DNA from: Bog-756 sp963835465
Lineage (GTDB): Bacteria; Actinomycetota; Acidimicrobiia; Acidimicrobiales; RAAP-2
Assembly: GCA_963835465.1 (NCBI GenBank)
Contig: CAWIFR010000006.1
Location: 186,001 to 250,000, forward strand
Length of the DNA stretch: 64,000 nt
Direction: 5' to 3'
In this document: positions 42,327 through 50,517 of the stretch, in pieces
How positions within the stretch are numbered: position 1 is the first letter of the stretch
How the letters are laid out: each line of letters begins with the position of its first letter
Made by a program: the position numbers and the translations under genes
The notes under the pieces: model-generated
Told to the model about the DNA's origin: nothing
What the model saw: only the letters and a program-made list of their open reading frames with translations
Database searches by the model: none

Positions 42327-44552
42327 CTACTCCCCGGGTTCGGGGTCTCTCGGCAGCCCGAGGATGCGTTCGGCGATCACGTTCCGTTGGACCTCACTGG
42401 TGCCGCCGGCAATGGTCAGACAACGGGTGAACAGCAGGCCCTGGATCCATCGCTCCGATCGTCCCTCGGTGGTGGCGCCCTCGGGACCCAACATCTCAAG
42501 TCCGAGCTCCTGCAGTCGCTGCTCGTGCTCGGCGCCCAACAGCTTGCGCAGCCCGGCACCCGCACCCGGATCCGAACCGGCCAGGGCCAGCAGCGTGGAC
42601 CGGTGTGTCATCAGCCCGATGGACTGGGCCTCGGCCAGGAGTGCCCCGAGCCTGACCACCATCCCCGGCGAGATGGCGTCTCCCCGCTTCTCGGCCAGCT
42701 TCAGGAGCGACTCGACCCCGATCCCGTAGGTGGAGCCCGACGACATGGAGATCCGCTCGTTGGCCAGGGTCATCCGGGCTGCAGCCCACCCACTGTTGAC
42801 CTCGCCGATCACGCAGTCATCGGGCACGAACACCTCGTCGAGGAAGACCTCGTTGAACAGGGCGGCCCCGGTCAGCTCACGCAGGGGACGGATGTCCAGG
42901 CCCTTCGAGTGCATGTCCACGATGAAGAAGGTGATGCCCTCATGCTTGGGCACCGAGGGGTCGGTCCGGGCCAGGCAGATGCCCCAGTCGGCGGTCTTGG
43001 CCATCGACGTCCACACCTTCTGGCCGGTCAACAGCCATCCGCCCTCCGTGCGCACGGCCCGGGTGGTCAGGCTGGCCAGGTCCGAGCCGGCCCCCGGCTC
43101 CGAGAACAGCTGGCACCAGGCCAACTGGCCGAGGAGCGACGGGCGCACCCAACGCTCACCTTGGGCCTCGGTGCCGCTGGCGATGATCACCGGGAGGGCC
43201 CAGGCGCTGATCCCGATGTGGGGACGGGCGATACCGACCTCGGCCAACTGCTCGTCGATGACCACTTGCTCGACGGCGCCGGCGTCCCGACCCCAGGGCT
43301 TGGGCCAGTGGGGCACCACCAGCCCGGCGTCGACCAGGGCGGTCCGTCGGTCCTCTTCGGGGGTTGCCGCCAACTGGGCCATGACGGGGGCCAGTTCCCG
43401 GCGGGCCTGTTCGGCCTCATCGGGAAGGTCGGCCGCCAACTCCCGGCGGACACCCCGACCGGCCACCTCGGCCAGCTGGCGTCGGAACGCGTCGGTCTCC
43501 CCGAGCAGCTGCCGGTCGGCGTGCGCCCGCTTGAAGTGGAGGTGGAGGTCGTGCTCCCAGGTGAAGCCGATCCCGCCCAGGAGCTGCAGGCACTCCTGGG
43601 TGCAGCGCACATAGCCGTCGACGGTGAGCGCGCCGGCCGTGGCGGTGGCCAACTCGACGCTGTCCGACGGGCCATCGGCCCCCTCCATGGAGACGGCCAC
43701 GGCAGCGTCCCAGACCACCGCGGTCATCTGTTCGACCCGAACGGCCATATCGGCCAGGCGGTGCTTGACCGCCTGGAACTGCCCGATGGGCCGCCCGAAC
43801 TGCACCCGGACCTTGGCGTACTCGGTCGCCGTCTCGAGGCACCAGCGGGATCCACCCACGTGCTCGGCGGCCATCAGGGTCACCGCCACCTGGCGGAGCC
43901 GGCGGGTGGTCAGCGACGGGAGCTGGTGGTCAGGCGGCACCCGATAGGCCTCGACCTCGACCACACCGACCCGTCGGGTGGCGTCCAGGCTGGGCAGACC
44001 CGACACTCGGACCTCGCCCCCGGATCCTCCCACTTCGAGGAGGCACCAGGTCTCGGTGCCGTCGGTCCGACGGGCCGGGACGAGCACCACGGTGGCCGTG
44101 GCTGCCCCGAGCAGGGGCCGGAGGGTTCCCGTCACCGTCAATCCCCCGTCGGGGCCTTCGTCCACAACGTCGAGATGGATGTCCCCGAAGGACAGGGCCG
44201 CGGTGACACTCCCGTCGGCCAGTCCGGGGAGGAACGAAGCGACGCCGCCCGAGGCTTCGGCGACGACTGCCGAGGTCACTACCGTGGGCAGGAGGGGTCC
44301 CGGCATCACCGACCAGCCCGTCTCCTCGAGCAGTACGGCCAATTCAAAGAGACCGAACCCCTGGCCACCCACCTCCTCGGGGAGATGGATCCCCAGCCAT
44401 CCCTGAGCGGCCATCTCCTTCCAGGCCGGCTGGAGGGTCTCCTCGTCGGCGTCGAGCACGGCCCGAGGCACCGAGGGAGGGCAGTGGGCGTCGAGCCAGC
44501 GCTTGGCCGAGAGGCGCTGAGCCTCGTGCTCGTCCGTCAGTGCGATCGGCAT
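42327..44552 (-). CDS. Double-length acyl-CoA dehydrogenase (two ACAD modules)
   Basis: 741-residue protein formed of two acyl-CoA dehydrogenase units. The first unit (about 1-365) contains FGRPIGQFQAVKHRLADMAV and QLLGGIGFTWEHDLHLHFKR. The second (about 370-741) contains QLFSEPGAGSDLASLTTRAV and the FAD signature AGGTSEVQRNVIAERIL. Only the second has a full FAD-loop set, so the first is probably structural, as in internal heterodimers. The mycobacterial FadE34 used in cholesterol side-chain oxidation has this size and layout. It follows a 3Fe-4S ferredoxin gene, which overlaps it by 16 bases. Confidence 0.85.
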   Translation of the reverse strand: MPIALTDEHEAQRLSAKRWLDAHCPPSVPRAVLDADEETLQPAWKEMAAQGWLGIHLPEEVGGQGFGLFELAVLLEETGWSVMPGPLLPTVVTSAVVAEASGGVASFLPGLADGSVTAALSFGDIHLDVVDEGPDGGLTVTGTLRPLLGAATATVVLVPARRTDGTETWCLLEVGGSGGEVRVSGLPSLDATRRVGVVEVEAYRVPPDHQLPSLTTRRLRQVAVTLMAAEHVGGSRWCLETATEYAKVRVQFGRPIGQFQAVKHRLADMAVRVEQMTAVVWDAAVAVSMEGADGPSDSVELATATAGALTVDGYVRCTQECLQLLGGIGFTWEHDLHLHFKRAHADRQLLGETDAFRRQLAEVAGRGVRRELAADLPDEAEQARRELAPVMAQLAATPEEDRRTALVDAGLVVPHWPKPWGRDAGAVEQVVIDEQLAEVGIARPHIGISAWALPVIIASGTEAQGERWVRPSLLGQLAWCQLFSEPGAGSDLASLTTRAVRTEGGWLLTGQKVWTSMAKTADWGICLARTDPSVPKHEGITFFIVDMHSKGLDIRPLRELTGAALFNEVFLDEVFVPDDCVIGEVNSGWAAARMTLANERISMSSGSTYGIGVESLLKLAEKRGDAISPGMVVRLGALLAEAQSIGLMTHRSTLLALAGSDPGAGAGLRKLLGAEHEQRLQELGLEMLGPEGATTEGRSERWIQGLLFTRCLTIAGGTSEVQRNVIAERILGLPRDPEPGE

Positions 44553-44821
44553 GGGTCCCCCTCGTCCGTGTTCTCGTCGTGGTTCTCGCCCTGGAGCCCC
44601 GGCGCGGCCGCATCCGACCCACCCTCGTCCCCACCGTCGATGGTGATGGCCCGGGTGGGACAGCCTTCTGCGGCCACCCGGATCCGCTCCTCGTCGTCAC
44701 CCGCGGGGTCCACGACCACCGAGATGCCGTCGTCACCCAGGTCGAACGTTCCGGGGGCCCAGTACAGGCAGTTGCCGGATCCTACGCACCGGTCCCGGTC
44801 GATCACAATACGGAGGACCAT
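44537..44821 (-). CDS. 3Fe-4S ferredoxin
   Basis: 94-residue electron carrier with C12, C18 and C54-Pro (CVGSGNC...CP). Residue 15 is serine where a fourth cysteine would allow a 4Fe-4S cluster, so a 3Fe-4S centre is expected. This is the type that usually supplies cytochrome P450s. A GGAGGG ribosome site lies seven bases before ATG 44821. The C-terminal tail of about 30 acidic residues is unusual. It overlaps the start of the double acyl-CoA dehydrogenase gene. No P450 is adjacent; the window's only P450 is over 30 kb away. Confidence 0.85.
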   Translation of the reverse strand: MVLRIVIDRDRCVGSGNCLYWAPGTFDLGDDGISVVVDPAGDDEERIRVAAEGCPTRAITIDGGDEGGSDAAAPGLQGENHDENTDEGDPCRSH

Positions 44822-45084
44822 CTCCCTACCCTCCACCAGCCGTGGTCGACCCGACGGGGTGGACCATGCCACCGACCAGAGCCCCCGGCCGACTGGAGCA
44901 GTCCCGTCCCAGGGTGCTGCCCACGTCACCGTCGACGGTGGCAGAGCGGCGGGGACCCCGTCCACCGCAGCCCGTCACCCCCCGCGTCGGACCCGCGGTA
45001 CGTTCTGTCATCGGTGCCGAGACTACCGCTCAACGCCCCTCGGGTCCGGAGCGGGGGATCGGTTCGCGAGGTGAAGGAGAGACC

Positions 45085-45189
45085 ATGCCTGGAATGGACC
45101 GGTCGGCCAGGAAGGGCCGAGTGCTCGAGCAGGCCGTGGGAGCGGTTGGTGCGGAGGACGGCGCGTCGGGGGTGATCGGACGTGGTTGA
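45085..45189 (+). CDS. Short ORF with strong ribosome site ahead of the amine oxidase
   Basis: 34 codons from ATG 45085 to TGA 45189, preceded by GAAGGAGAG at good spacing. Its end overlaps the GTG start of the amine oxidase (45182) by eight bases, and that GTG has no ribosome site of its own. It could be a leader peptide that couples translation, or merely the place where ribosomes load. The peptide (MPGMDRSARKGRVLEQA...) matches nothing I know. Confidence 0.35.
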   Translation: MPGMDRSARKGRVLEQAVGAVGAEDGASGVIGRG

Positions 45190-47086
45190 GGTGACCCAGA
45201 CCACCGCGCACCCGCTCGACGCCCTGACCGCCGACGAGATCCGGTCCTCGGTGACCATCGTGCGCGAGAGCGGCAGGGTCAGCGATGGCGTGCTGTTCGC
45301 CATGGTGACCCTGGACGAGCCGAGCCGGGAGGCGCTGGCCGCCCACGCGCCGGGCGATCCGGTCGACCGGCGCGTGCGTCTCACCATCCTGCCCGGGCCC
45401 GAGGCCTCCGTCGCCGAGGTGGTGGTGTCGTTGGCCACCGGCGACATCGTGGAGTGGATCCCGCGCCCGGGGATGCGGCCTGCGCTGCTGTTCGACGACT
45501 CCTACCGGGCCATCCTGGCCCTGCGCGACCATCCCGAGTGGCAGGAGGCCATGCGTCGCCGGGGTATCACCGACTTCGAGAAGGTCCAGATCGACCCCTG
45601 GCCCACCGGCAACTTTGGCAATCCCCTGGAGGAGGGCCGCCGGATCGCCCGGTGCCTGTCGTACTACCGCGAGGAGCCCTCGGACAACGGCTACGCCCGC
45701 CCGGTGGAGGGTGTGTTGGCCACCGTGGACGCGGCGCGCGGTGAGGTGCTCGAGGTCCTGGACTTCGGGGTGGTGCCGCTCCCGCCGGACAAGGGGAGCT
45801 ATCTCCCCGAGGACCACGAGCCGTTGCGGACCGGCCTGCTCCCCTTGGACATCGTCCAGTCGGAAGGGCCCAGCTTCACCCTGGACGGCAATCTCCTCAC
45901 CTGGCAGCACTGGACCATGCGGGTGGCCATGGAGCCGCTGGAAGGCCTGGTGCTGCGCAGCATCGGCTACCACGACGACAACCTTCGCACCGTCCTGCAC
46001 CGGGCCGCCATCAGTGAGATGGTCGTCCCCTACGGCGATCCGGGACCCATGCACGGGTGGAAGAACGCCTTCGACGTGGGCGAGTGGGGCCTGGGCCGGA
46101 TGGCCAACTCGCTGACCCTGGGCTGTGACTGCCTCGGCGAGATCACCTACATGGACGCGGTCTTCTCCAGCGAACACGGCACGCCATACGTGGTGGAGAA
46201 CGCCGTATGCATCCACGAGGAGGACTACGGGATCCTCTGGAAGCACAACGACATGAACACCTCCAGAACCGAGGTACGCCGGTCGCGCCGCCTGGTGGTG
46301 TCCTCCATCGCCACCGTGGGCAACTACGAGTACGGCTTCTACTGGTACTTCTACCTCGACGGCACCATCCAGCTCGAGGTCAAGCTGACCGGGATCATGT
46401 CCACGATGGCCCTCGGGCCCGACGAGCAGCCCCAGTACGGTGCGGTGGTGGGTCAGGGACTCGGGGCCCCGTTCCACCAGCACCTCTTCTGTGCCCGCCT
46501 CGACCTGGCTGTCGACGGGCCGGTCAATGAGGCCTACGAGGTGAGCTTCGAGACGGTGCCCAACGGTGAGGACAATCCGTGGGGCAACGCCTTCCGGCAA
46601 CGCTCCGACCGTCTCGAGTCCGAGCTCGGTGCCCGGCGCGACGTGCACCCGGCCAGCAGCCGTCACTGGCGGTTCGTGAATCCGGCATCGATCAATGGGT
46701 TGGGCAGGCCCGTCGCCTACAAGCTGGTGCCCGGCTCCACCCCCACCCTGCTGGCCCAGCCGGATTCGAGCATCGGCCGCCGGGCCGGCTTCGCCCGGCA
46801 CAACCTGTGGGTGACCCCCCACACACCCGACGAACGACGGGCCGCCGGGGACTACCCCAACCAGCATGCTGGAGGGGACGGGCTACCGCGCTGGACGGCC
46901 GCGGACCGGTCACTGGTCGATACCGAGCTGGTGGCCTGGTACACCTTCGGCATCAGTCACTCCCCGCGACCCGAGGACTGGCCGGTCATGCCGGTCGAGT
47001 ACTGCGGGTTCCAGCTGGTGCCCGTGGGCTTCTTCGACCGCAATCCCTCCCTCGACGTGCCCCCGTCAGCCGGGCACTGCCACTGA
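45182..47086 (+). CDS. Copper-containing primary amine oxidase
   Basis: 634-residue TPQ/copper amine oxidase that oxidises primary amines to aldehyde, ammonia and H2O2. The TPQ precursor is Y382 in GNYEYG. Copper ligands are H432 and H434 (HQH) and H593 (ISHSPRPED). The catalytic base is D298 in FDVGEWG. These positions almost equal those of Arthrobacter globiformis phenylethylamine oxidase (Y382, H431, H433, H592, D298). No signal peptide, so cytoplasmic as in Arthrobacter. All key residues are intact. It ends NPSLDVPPSAGHCH. Confidence 0.93.
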   Translation: MVEVTQTTAHPLDALTADEIRSSVTIVRESGRVSDGVLFAMVTLDEPSREALAAHAPGDPVDRRVRLTILPGPEASVAEVVVSLATGDIVEWIPRPGMRPALLFDDSYRAILALRDHPEWQEAMRRRGITDFEKVQIDPWPTGNFGNPLEEGRRIARCLSYYREEPSDNGYARPVEGVLATVDAARGEVLEVLDFGVVPLPPDKGSYLPEDHEPLRTGLLPLDIVQSEGPSFTLDGNLLTWQHWTMRVAMEPLEGLVLRSIGYHDDNLRTVLHRAAISEMVVPYGDPGPMHGWKNAFDVGEWGLGRMANSLTLGCDCLGEITYMDAVFSSEHGTPYVVENAVCIHEEDYGILWKHNDMNTSRTEVRRSRRLVVSSIATVGNYEYGFYWYFYLDGTIQLEVKLTGIMSTMALGPDEQPQYGAVVGQGLGAPFHQHLFCARLDLAVDGPVNEAYEVSFETVPNGEDNPWGNAFRQRSDRLESELGARRDVHPASSRHWRFVNPASINGLGRPVAYKLVPGSTPTLLAQPDSSIGRRAGFARHNLWVTPHTPDERRAAGDYPNQHAGGDGLPRWTAADRSLVDTELVAWYTFGISHSPRPEDWPVMPVEYCGFQLVPVGFFDRNPSLDVPPSAGHCH

Positions 47087-47258
47087 GACCGGATTCGGTC
47101 GGCGCAGGCAGGCGGCCGCACCGCATCCACCTGAGTGTTCAGCGACCGTGCGGGGAGCCTCACCCTCTCCCTCGCCGAACATCCTCCGCTTGTGGCGCCG
47201 TGCTGCCTACAATCAGCCACGGCGGATCAGGGCGGGCACCGGAAAAGGAGCTCCCGCA

Positions 47259-47432
47259 GTGAGTACCACAGTTCGACTCGAGTACGGCCCCTGCCCCTCG
47301 TGCTCCAACGACGCGTTGCTGGAGACCTCGCACCTGCTCACCGACGGTGAGCCTCCCCGCGTCCGGATCACTCGCATCGAGTGCACCAACGAGGAGTGCC
47401 TGCACTACCTCACGGCACTCCAGCCGCTCTAA
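47259..47432 (+). CDS. Small four-cysteine (zinc-ribbon-like) protein
   Basis: 57 residues with C12, C15, C42 and C47 (CPSC...C....C), likely one zinc site. GTG 47259 is set by AAAAGGAG eight bases upstream. It follows the amine oxidase in the same direction after 172 bases. No family name recognised. Possible roles are metal or redox handling beside the copper enzyme, or simply an unrelated small protein. Confidence 0.6.
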   Translation: MSTTVRLEYGPCPSCSNDALLETSHLLTDGEPPRVRITRIECTNEECLHYLTALQPL

Positions 47433-47563
47433 CCAGACCGGGGAGGCCGAACCCGGCGGGACCACATCTTTCGCCGCGCTCCGAGATCCCGCGCTGATGA
47501 TGGCTCACGCTCGGGCCGCCGTCGCCCACCCGACGCCGGTCACCGAAGAGCGGGACCGATACC

Positions 47564-48388
47564 ATGGCCGCCATGCCCGACCTCCAGTCCCTGCTCTACG
47601 ACGAATCTGACGGCGTGGCCTGGGTCACCCTCAACCGCCCCGAGGCCCTCAATGCCTTCGACACCACCATGCAGCGGGAACTCCGGGAACTGTGGCTCAT
47701 GCTGCGCAAGAACGACGACGTGCGCTGCGTGGTGCTCACCGGGAGCGGCGAGAAGGCCTTCTGCACAGGTCTGGACCGAGAAGGGGTCGGATCGTTCGAC
47801 GACCTCCCACCCGGGAAGCTGCCGGGCTACAACACGCCGTGGGACTTCGATGATCCCGGGAAGAGCGTCTGCCCCAAATCGAACGACCTGTGGAAGCCGG
47901 TCATCGCCGCCGTCAACGGCATGGCGTGTGGGGGAGCCTTCTACATCCTCGGTGAGGTCGACTTCATCATCGCCGCCGAACACGCCACCTTCTTCGACCC
48001 CCATGTCACCTACGGCATGCCGGCCGCCTTCGAACCCATCTATCTGCTCCACAAGATGCCGTTCCAGGAGGTCATGCGCCTGTCACTGCTCGGGGCCCAC
48101 GAGCGGATGTCGGCCACCCGGGCCCACCAGATCGGCTTCGTGACCGAGGTGGTACCGAGCGCTGATCTGCGGGAACACACCGAGTGGGCGGCTCGGGCCA
48201 TCGCCGACCAGCCGGCCCTGGCCGAACAGGGCACCTTGCGCGCCCTGTGGATGGGCCTCGAGGTCTCCCGCCGCCAAGCGCTCGACCACGCCTTCCTCTT
48301 TACCCACGTGGGCACCGACCGGGAGCTGCTCGAAAAAGGACAGGAGCAGTTCACCAAGGGCAAGCGGATCGAGTGGCGGCTGCGCTGA
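47564..48388 (+). CDS. Crotonase-fold protein lacking the hydratase glutamates
   Basis: 274-residue enoyl-CoA hydratase/isomerase-family protein: VAWVTLNRPEALNAFDTTMQ, then AFCTGLDREGVG at the oxyanion site. The two hydratase glutamates are replaced by Tyr (GGAFYILGEVD) and His (FDPHVTYG). The C-terminus is atypical, ending EQFTKGKRIEWRLR. It may be an isomerase, hydrolase or lyase of CoA thioesters. ATG 47564 is chosen; ATG 47573 is possible. It converges on another crotonase with a strong hairpin between them. Confidence 0.82.
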   Translation: MAAMPDLQSLLYDESDGVAWVTLNRPEALNAFDTTMQRELRELWLMLRKNDDVRCVVLTGSGEKAFCTGLDREGVGSFDDLPPGKLPGYNTPWDFDDPGKSVCPKSNDLWKPVIAAVNGMACGGAFYILGEVDFIIAAEHATFFDPHVTYGMPAAFEPIYLLHKMPFQEVMRLSLLGAHERMSATRAHQIGFVTEVVPSADLREHTEWAARAIADQPALAEQGTLRALWMGLEVSRRQALDHAFLFTHVGTDRELLEKGQEQFTKGKRIEWRLR

Positions 48389-48408
48389 CACGCGCCTGGC
48401 TTCGGCAT

Positions 48409-48433
48409 CCGCGGCCCTGAGGCGGGGCCGCGG
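48409..48433. terminator. Bidirectional hairpin terminator between two crotonase genes
   Basis: A perfect nine-base stem, CCGCGGCCC (48409-48417) and GGGCCGCGG (48425-48433), with a seven-base loop, midway between the convergent stops at 48388 and 48449. No T-tract, as is common in GC-rich actinobacteria. Confidence 0.6.
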
Positions 48434-48448
48434 TCCCGTCCCGGAGGC

Positions 48449-49249
48449 TCAGCCGGCGTTGCGGAAGTCGGGTGTGCGCTTCTCGGCGAAGGCCGCCATC
48501 CCCTCGGCCATCTCGGACGAGACGGCCGCCATCGCCTGGGCCTGGGCCTCCCGATCGAGGGAAGCCGAGAGATTCGTCTCAAAGGTGGCGTTGAGCAACT
48601 GTTTGGACAGCCCCATCGACCGGGTGGGACCTGAAGCCAGCCGGACGGCCAGCGCGTCGGCCTCGCTGGCCAGCTCCTCGGCCGTGGGCAGGCAGCGGTA
48701 GGCCAGCCCCAGGGCGACGGCCTCGGCCCCCTTGGCCCCCTCCCCCAGCAGGACCATGGCCTTGGCCCTGGGCAGGCCGACCAACCGGGGCAGCAGGTAG
48801 GCGCCGCCGGCGTCGACCACCAGACCCCACCGGGCGAAGGACCACACGAAGCGGGCCTGCTCGTGGAGGAGGACGAAGTCACAGGCCAGGGCCAGGTGCG
48901 CACCGGGACCCACCGCCGTCCCGTTGACGGCGGCGACCGTGGGCTTGTCCAGCTCCCACAGTTCCCGGATGAAGGCCTGCACCCCGCTCCGTAGGGCCTC
49001 GCTGGTGTTGCGGGGATTGAACCCCTCGCCCCCGGAGTCCGCCACGGTGGAGTGGCGGAGGTCCATGCCCGCGCAGAACGCATCCCCCGCTCCGGTGATC
49101 AGCAGTGCCCGCACGTCGGGATCGGCGCGGACCTGGCGCACCCGGTCGACGATCTCGTCGCGCATCTCGGGGGTGAGGGCATTCTTGGCCTCGGGGCGGT
49201 CGAGTACCAGGCGAGCGACACTGTCGTCGCCGACGTCATAGCGGATCAT
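48449..49249 (-). CDS. Crotonase-fold protein lacking the hydratase glutamates
   Basis: 266-residue enoyl-CoA hydratase/isomerase-family protein: RLVLDRPEAKNALTPEMRDE, oxyanion segment FCAGMDLRHS, and the usual C-terminal AFAEKRTPDFRNAG. The hydratase glutamates are replaced by His (GAHLALACD) and Phe (VWSFARWG), so it is probably an isomerase or other CoA-thioester enzyme. It is transcribed leaderless from TACGTT six bases before ATG 49249. Convergent with the crotonase at 47564 but not closely similar to it. Confidence 0.84.
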   Translation of the reverse strand: MIRYDVGDDSVARLVLDRPEAKNALTPEMRDEIVDRVRQVRADPDVRALLITGAGDAFCAGMDLRHSTVADSGGEGFNPRNTSEALRSGVQAFIRELWELDKPTVAAVNGTAVGPGAHLALACDFVLLHEQARFVWSFARWGLVVDAGGAYLLPRLVGLPRAKAMVLLGEGAKGAEAVALGLAYRCLPTAEELASEADALAVRLASGPTRSMGLSKQLLNATFETNLSASLDREAQAQAMAAVSSEMAEGMAAFAEKRTPDFRNAG

Positions 49250-49255
49250 GGTCCT

Positions 49256-49261
49256 AACGTA
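49256..49261 (-). promoter_or_regulatory. -10 box for leaderless transcription of a crotonase gene
   Basis: On the minus strand TACGTT is followed by six bases (AGGACC) and ATG 49249. No convincing -35. Confidence 0.5.
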
Positions 49262-49330
49262 GGCCAGCCCAACGGCGGGGCGCGCGCTCGACCGGTGGCC
49301 GCACCGTCGCCGTCGAGCGGGCCGCAGGCG

Positions 49331-50386
49331 TCAGCGGGCGCCGTCGGCCCCGGCAACGGGCGGGAGCCCGTGGAAGGGCATTCCCTTCTGCTTCCATTCG
49401 TCGTACTTGGCCAGGAAGGCGTCGCCGAAGGGGTCCTCGCCCACCAGGGGCATTCCGGCCCTCCAGATGGTCAGGTCGTCAGGGGCCAGGGCCGAGGCAG
49501 TAGTCACATGCCGACGGGTGGTCTCCTCGTCACCTCGACGGTGCGCTTCGGCTCCCAGCCTGAAGTGCAGCCGGGCCAAGACCTCGTCCTCGGAGAGGTC
49601 TCCGACGGCGTCCTTGGCCTCGGCGGTAGTCACCGGCACCGTGCCGTCCCTGGCCCAGCGCCGGATCTCGTCGAGGTGGGGCCCTGACTCCACCCCGGTG
49701 AATTCGGCGAAGATGTCGCTCCCGAAGGCGAGGCCGTTGGGACGGGCGATGTTGTCCTCCTCGTCGATCCACACCACGGTGGGAACGTTGGAGATGGCAT
49801 AGGACTCGGTCAGGACGTGGTTGGGGTCGTAGAGGACCGGCATGGTGATCCCGTCGATCCAGGGCCGGACGTCCTCGGCCGACTGGTCGATGGCCACCGC
49901 CACGACGGTGAACCCCTCGGGCTGCAGCTCGTCGTGCAGGGCCTGCCACCCGGGAAGGTCGTAGCGGCAGCCGCACCAGCTCGAAAAGGTGACCAGAGCC
50001 TTCTTCAGCCCGGCCCACTCGTAGAGTCCGTGCAGGGTGCCGTCCACGTCAGGCAGCTCGAACCCGGGGGCCCGGAGGTCCTCCAGGGCCTGGCGCCGCA
50101 GCTCAGCTGGTAGGGCCACCGCCATCAGGGCAGCGTCGGTGTCCACGACGCACGGACGCCCGAGGGCCCGGGCCACGGCGACGAGGTCCAGCTGCTCCCC
50201 CACTCTGAGCGCACCCATGTCCGCCACCGGGACACAGGTGCTCGCTTGGCACAGGCCCGACGACTTCAGCTCCCAACCCAAGGCCTCGGGCAGCAGTTGG
50301 ACATCGATGAGGAAGGTCCCCCGGCTGGGGTCGACCGTGGCCTCCACCGTTCGCGACCCGGTATCGATGATGGTGAGCTGCGTCAC
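49331..50386 (-). CDS. Thioredoxin-like (TlpA/ResA-type) protein with CxC site
   Basis: About 351 residues. A thioredoxin/redoxin domain lies near 125-260 with KKALVTFSSWCGCRYDLPGW: the usual CxxC is shortened to C-G-C. The cis-proline is in AISNVPTVVWID. The first 120 residues (with a C..C pair in GLCQASTCVPV) and the last 90 (helical, TPR-like) match nothing I can name. There is no signal peptide, unlike ResA/TlpA. AAGGAG is one base from ATG 50392 but seven from GTG 50386, so the GTG is chosen. Confidence 0.7.
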   Translation of the reverse strand: MTQLTIIDTGSRTVEATVDPSRGTFLIDVQLLPEALGWELKSSGLCQASTCVPVADMGALRVGEQLDLVAVARALGRPCVVDTDAALMAVALPAELRRQALEDLRAPGFELPDVDGTLHGLYEWAGLKKALVTFSSWCGCRYDLPGWQALHDELQPEGFTVVAVAIDQSAEDVRPWIDGITMPVLYDPNHVLTESYAISNVPTVVWIDEEDNIARPNGLAFGSDIFAEFTGVESGPHLDEIRRWARDGTVPVTTAEAKDAVGDLSEDEVLARLHFRLGAEAHRRGDEETTRRHVTTASALAPDDLTIWRAGMPLVGEDPFGDAFLAKYDEWKQKGMPFHGLPPVAGADGAR

Positions 50387-50517
50387 GGACATGCTCCTTC
50401 GTCCCTCGTGATCCCTGCGTCCGACGGGCCAACCGTTGCGCCGCGCCTTGCCATGTCACTCTACGGGCCGGGGAGCACTTCCTCGGTCCCCGGCAGCACC
50501 CGATCTTCTCGGCCCGG

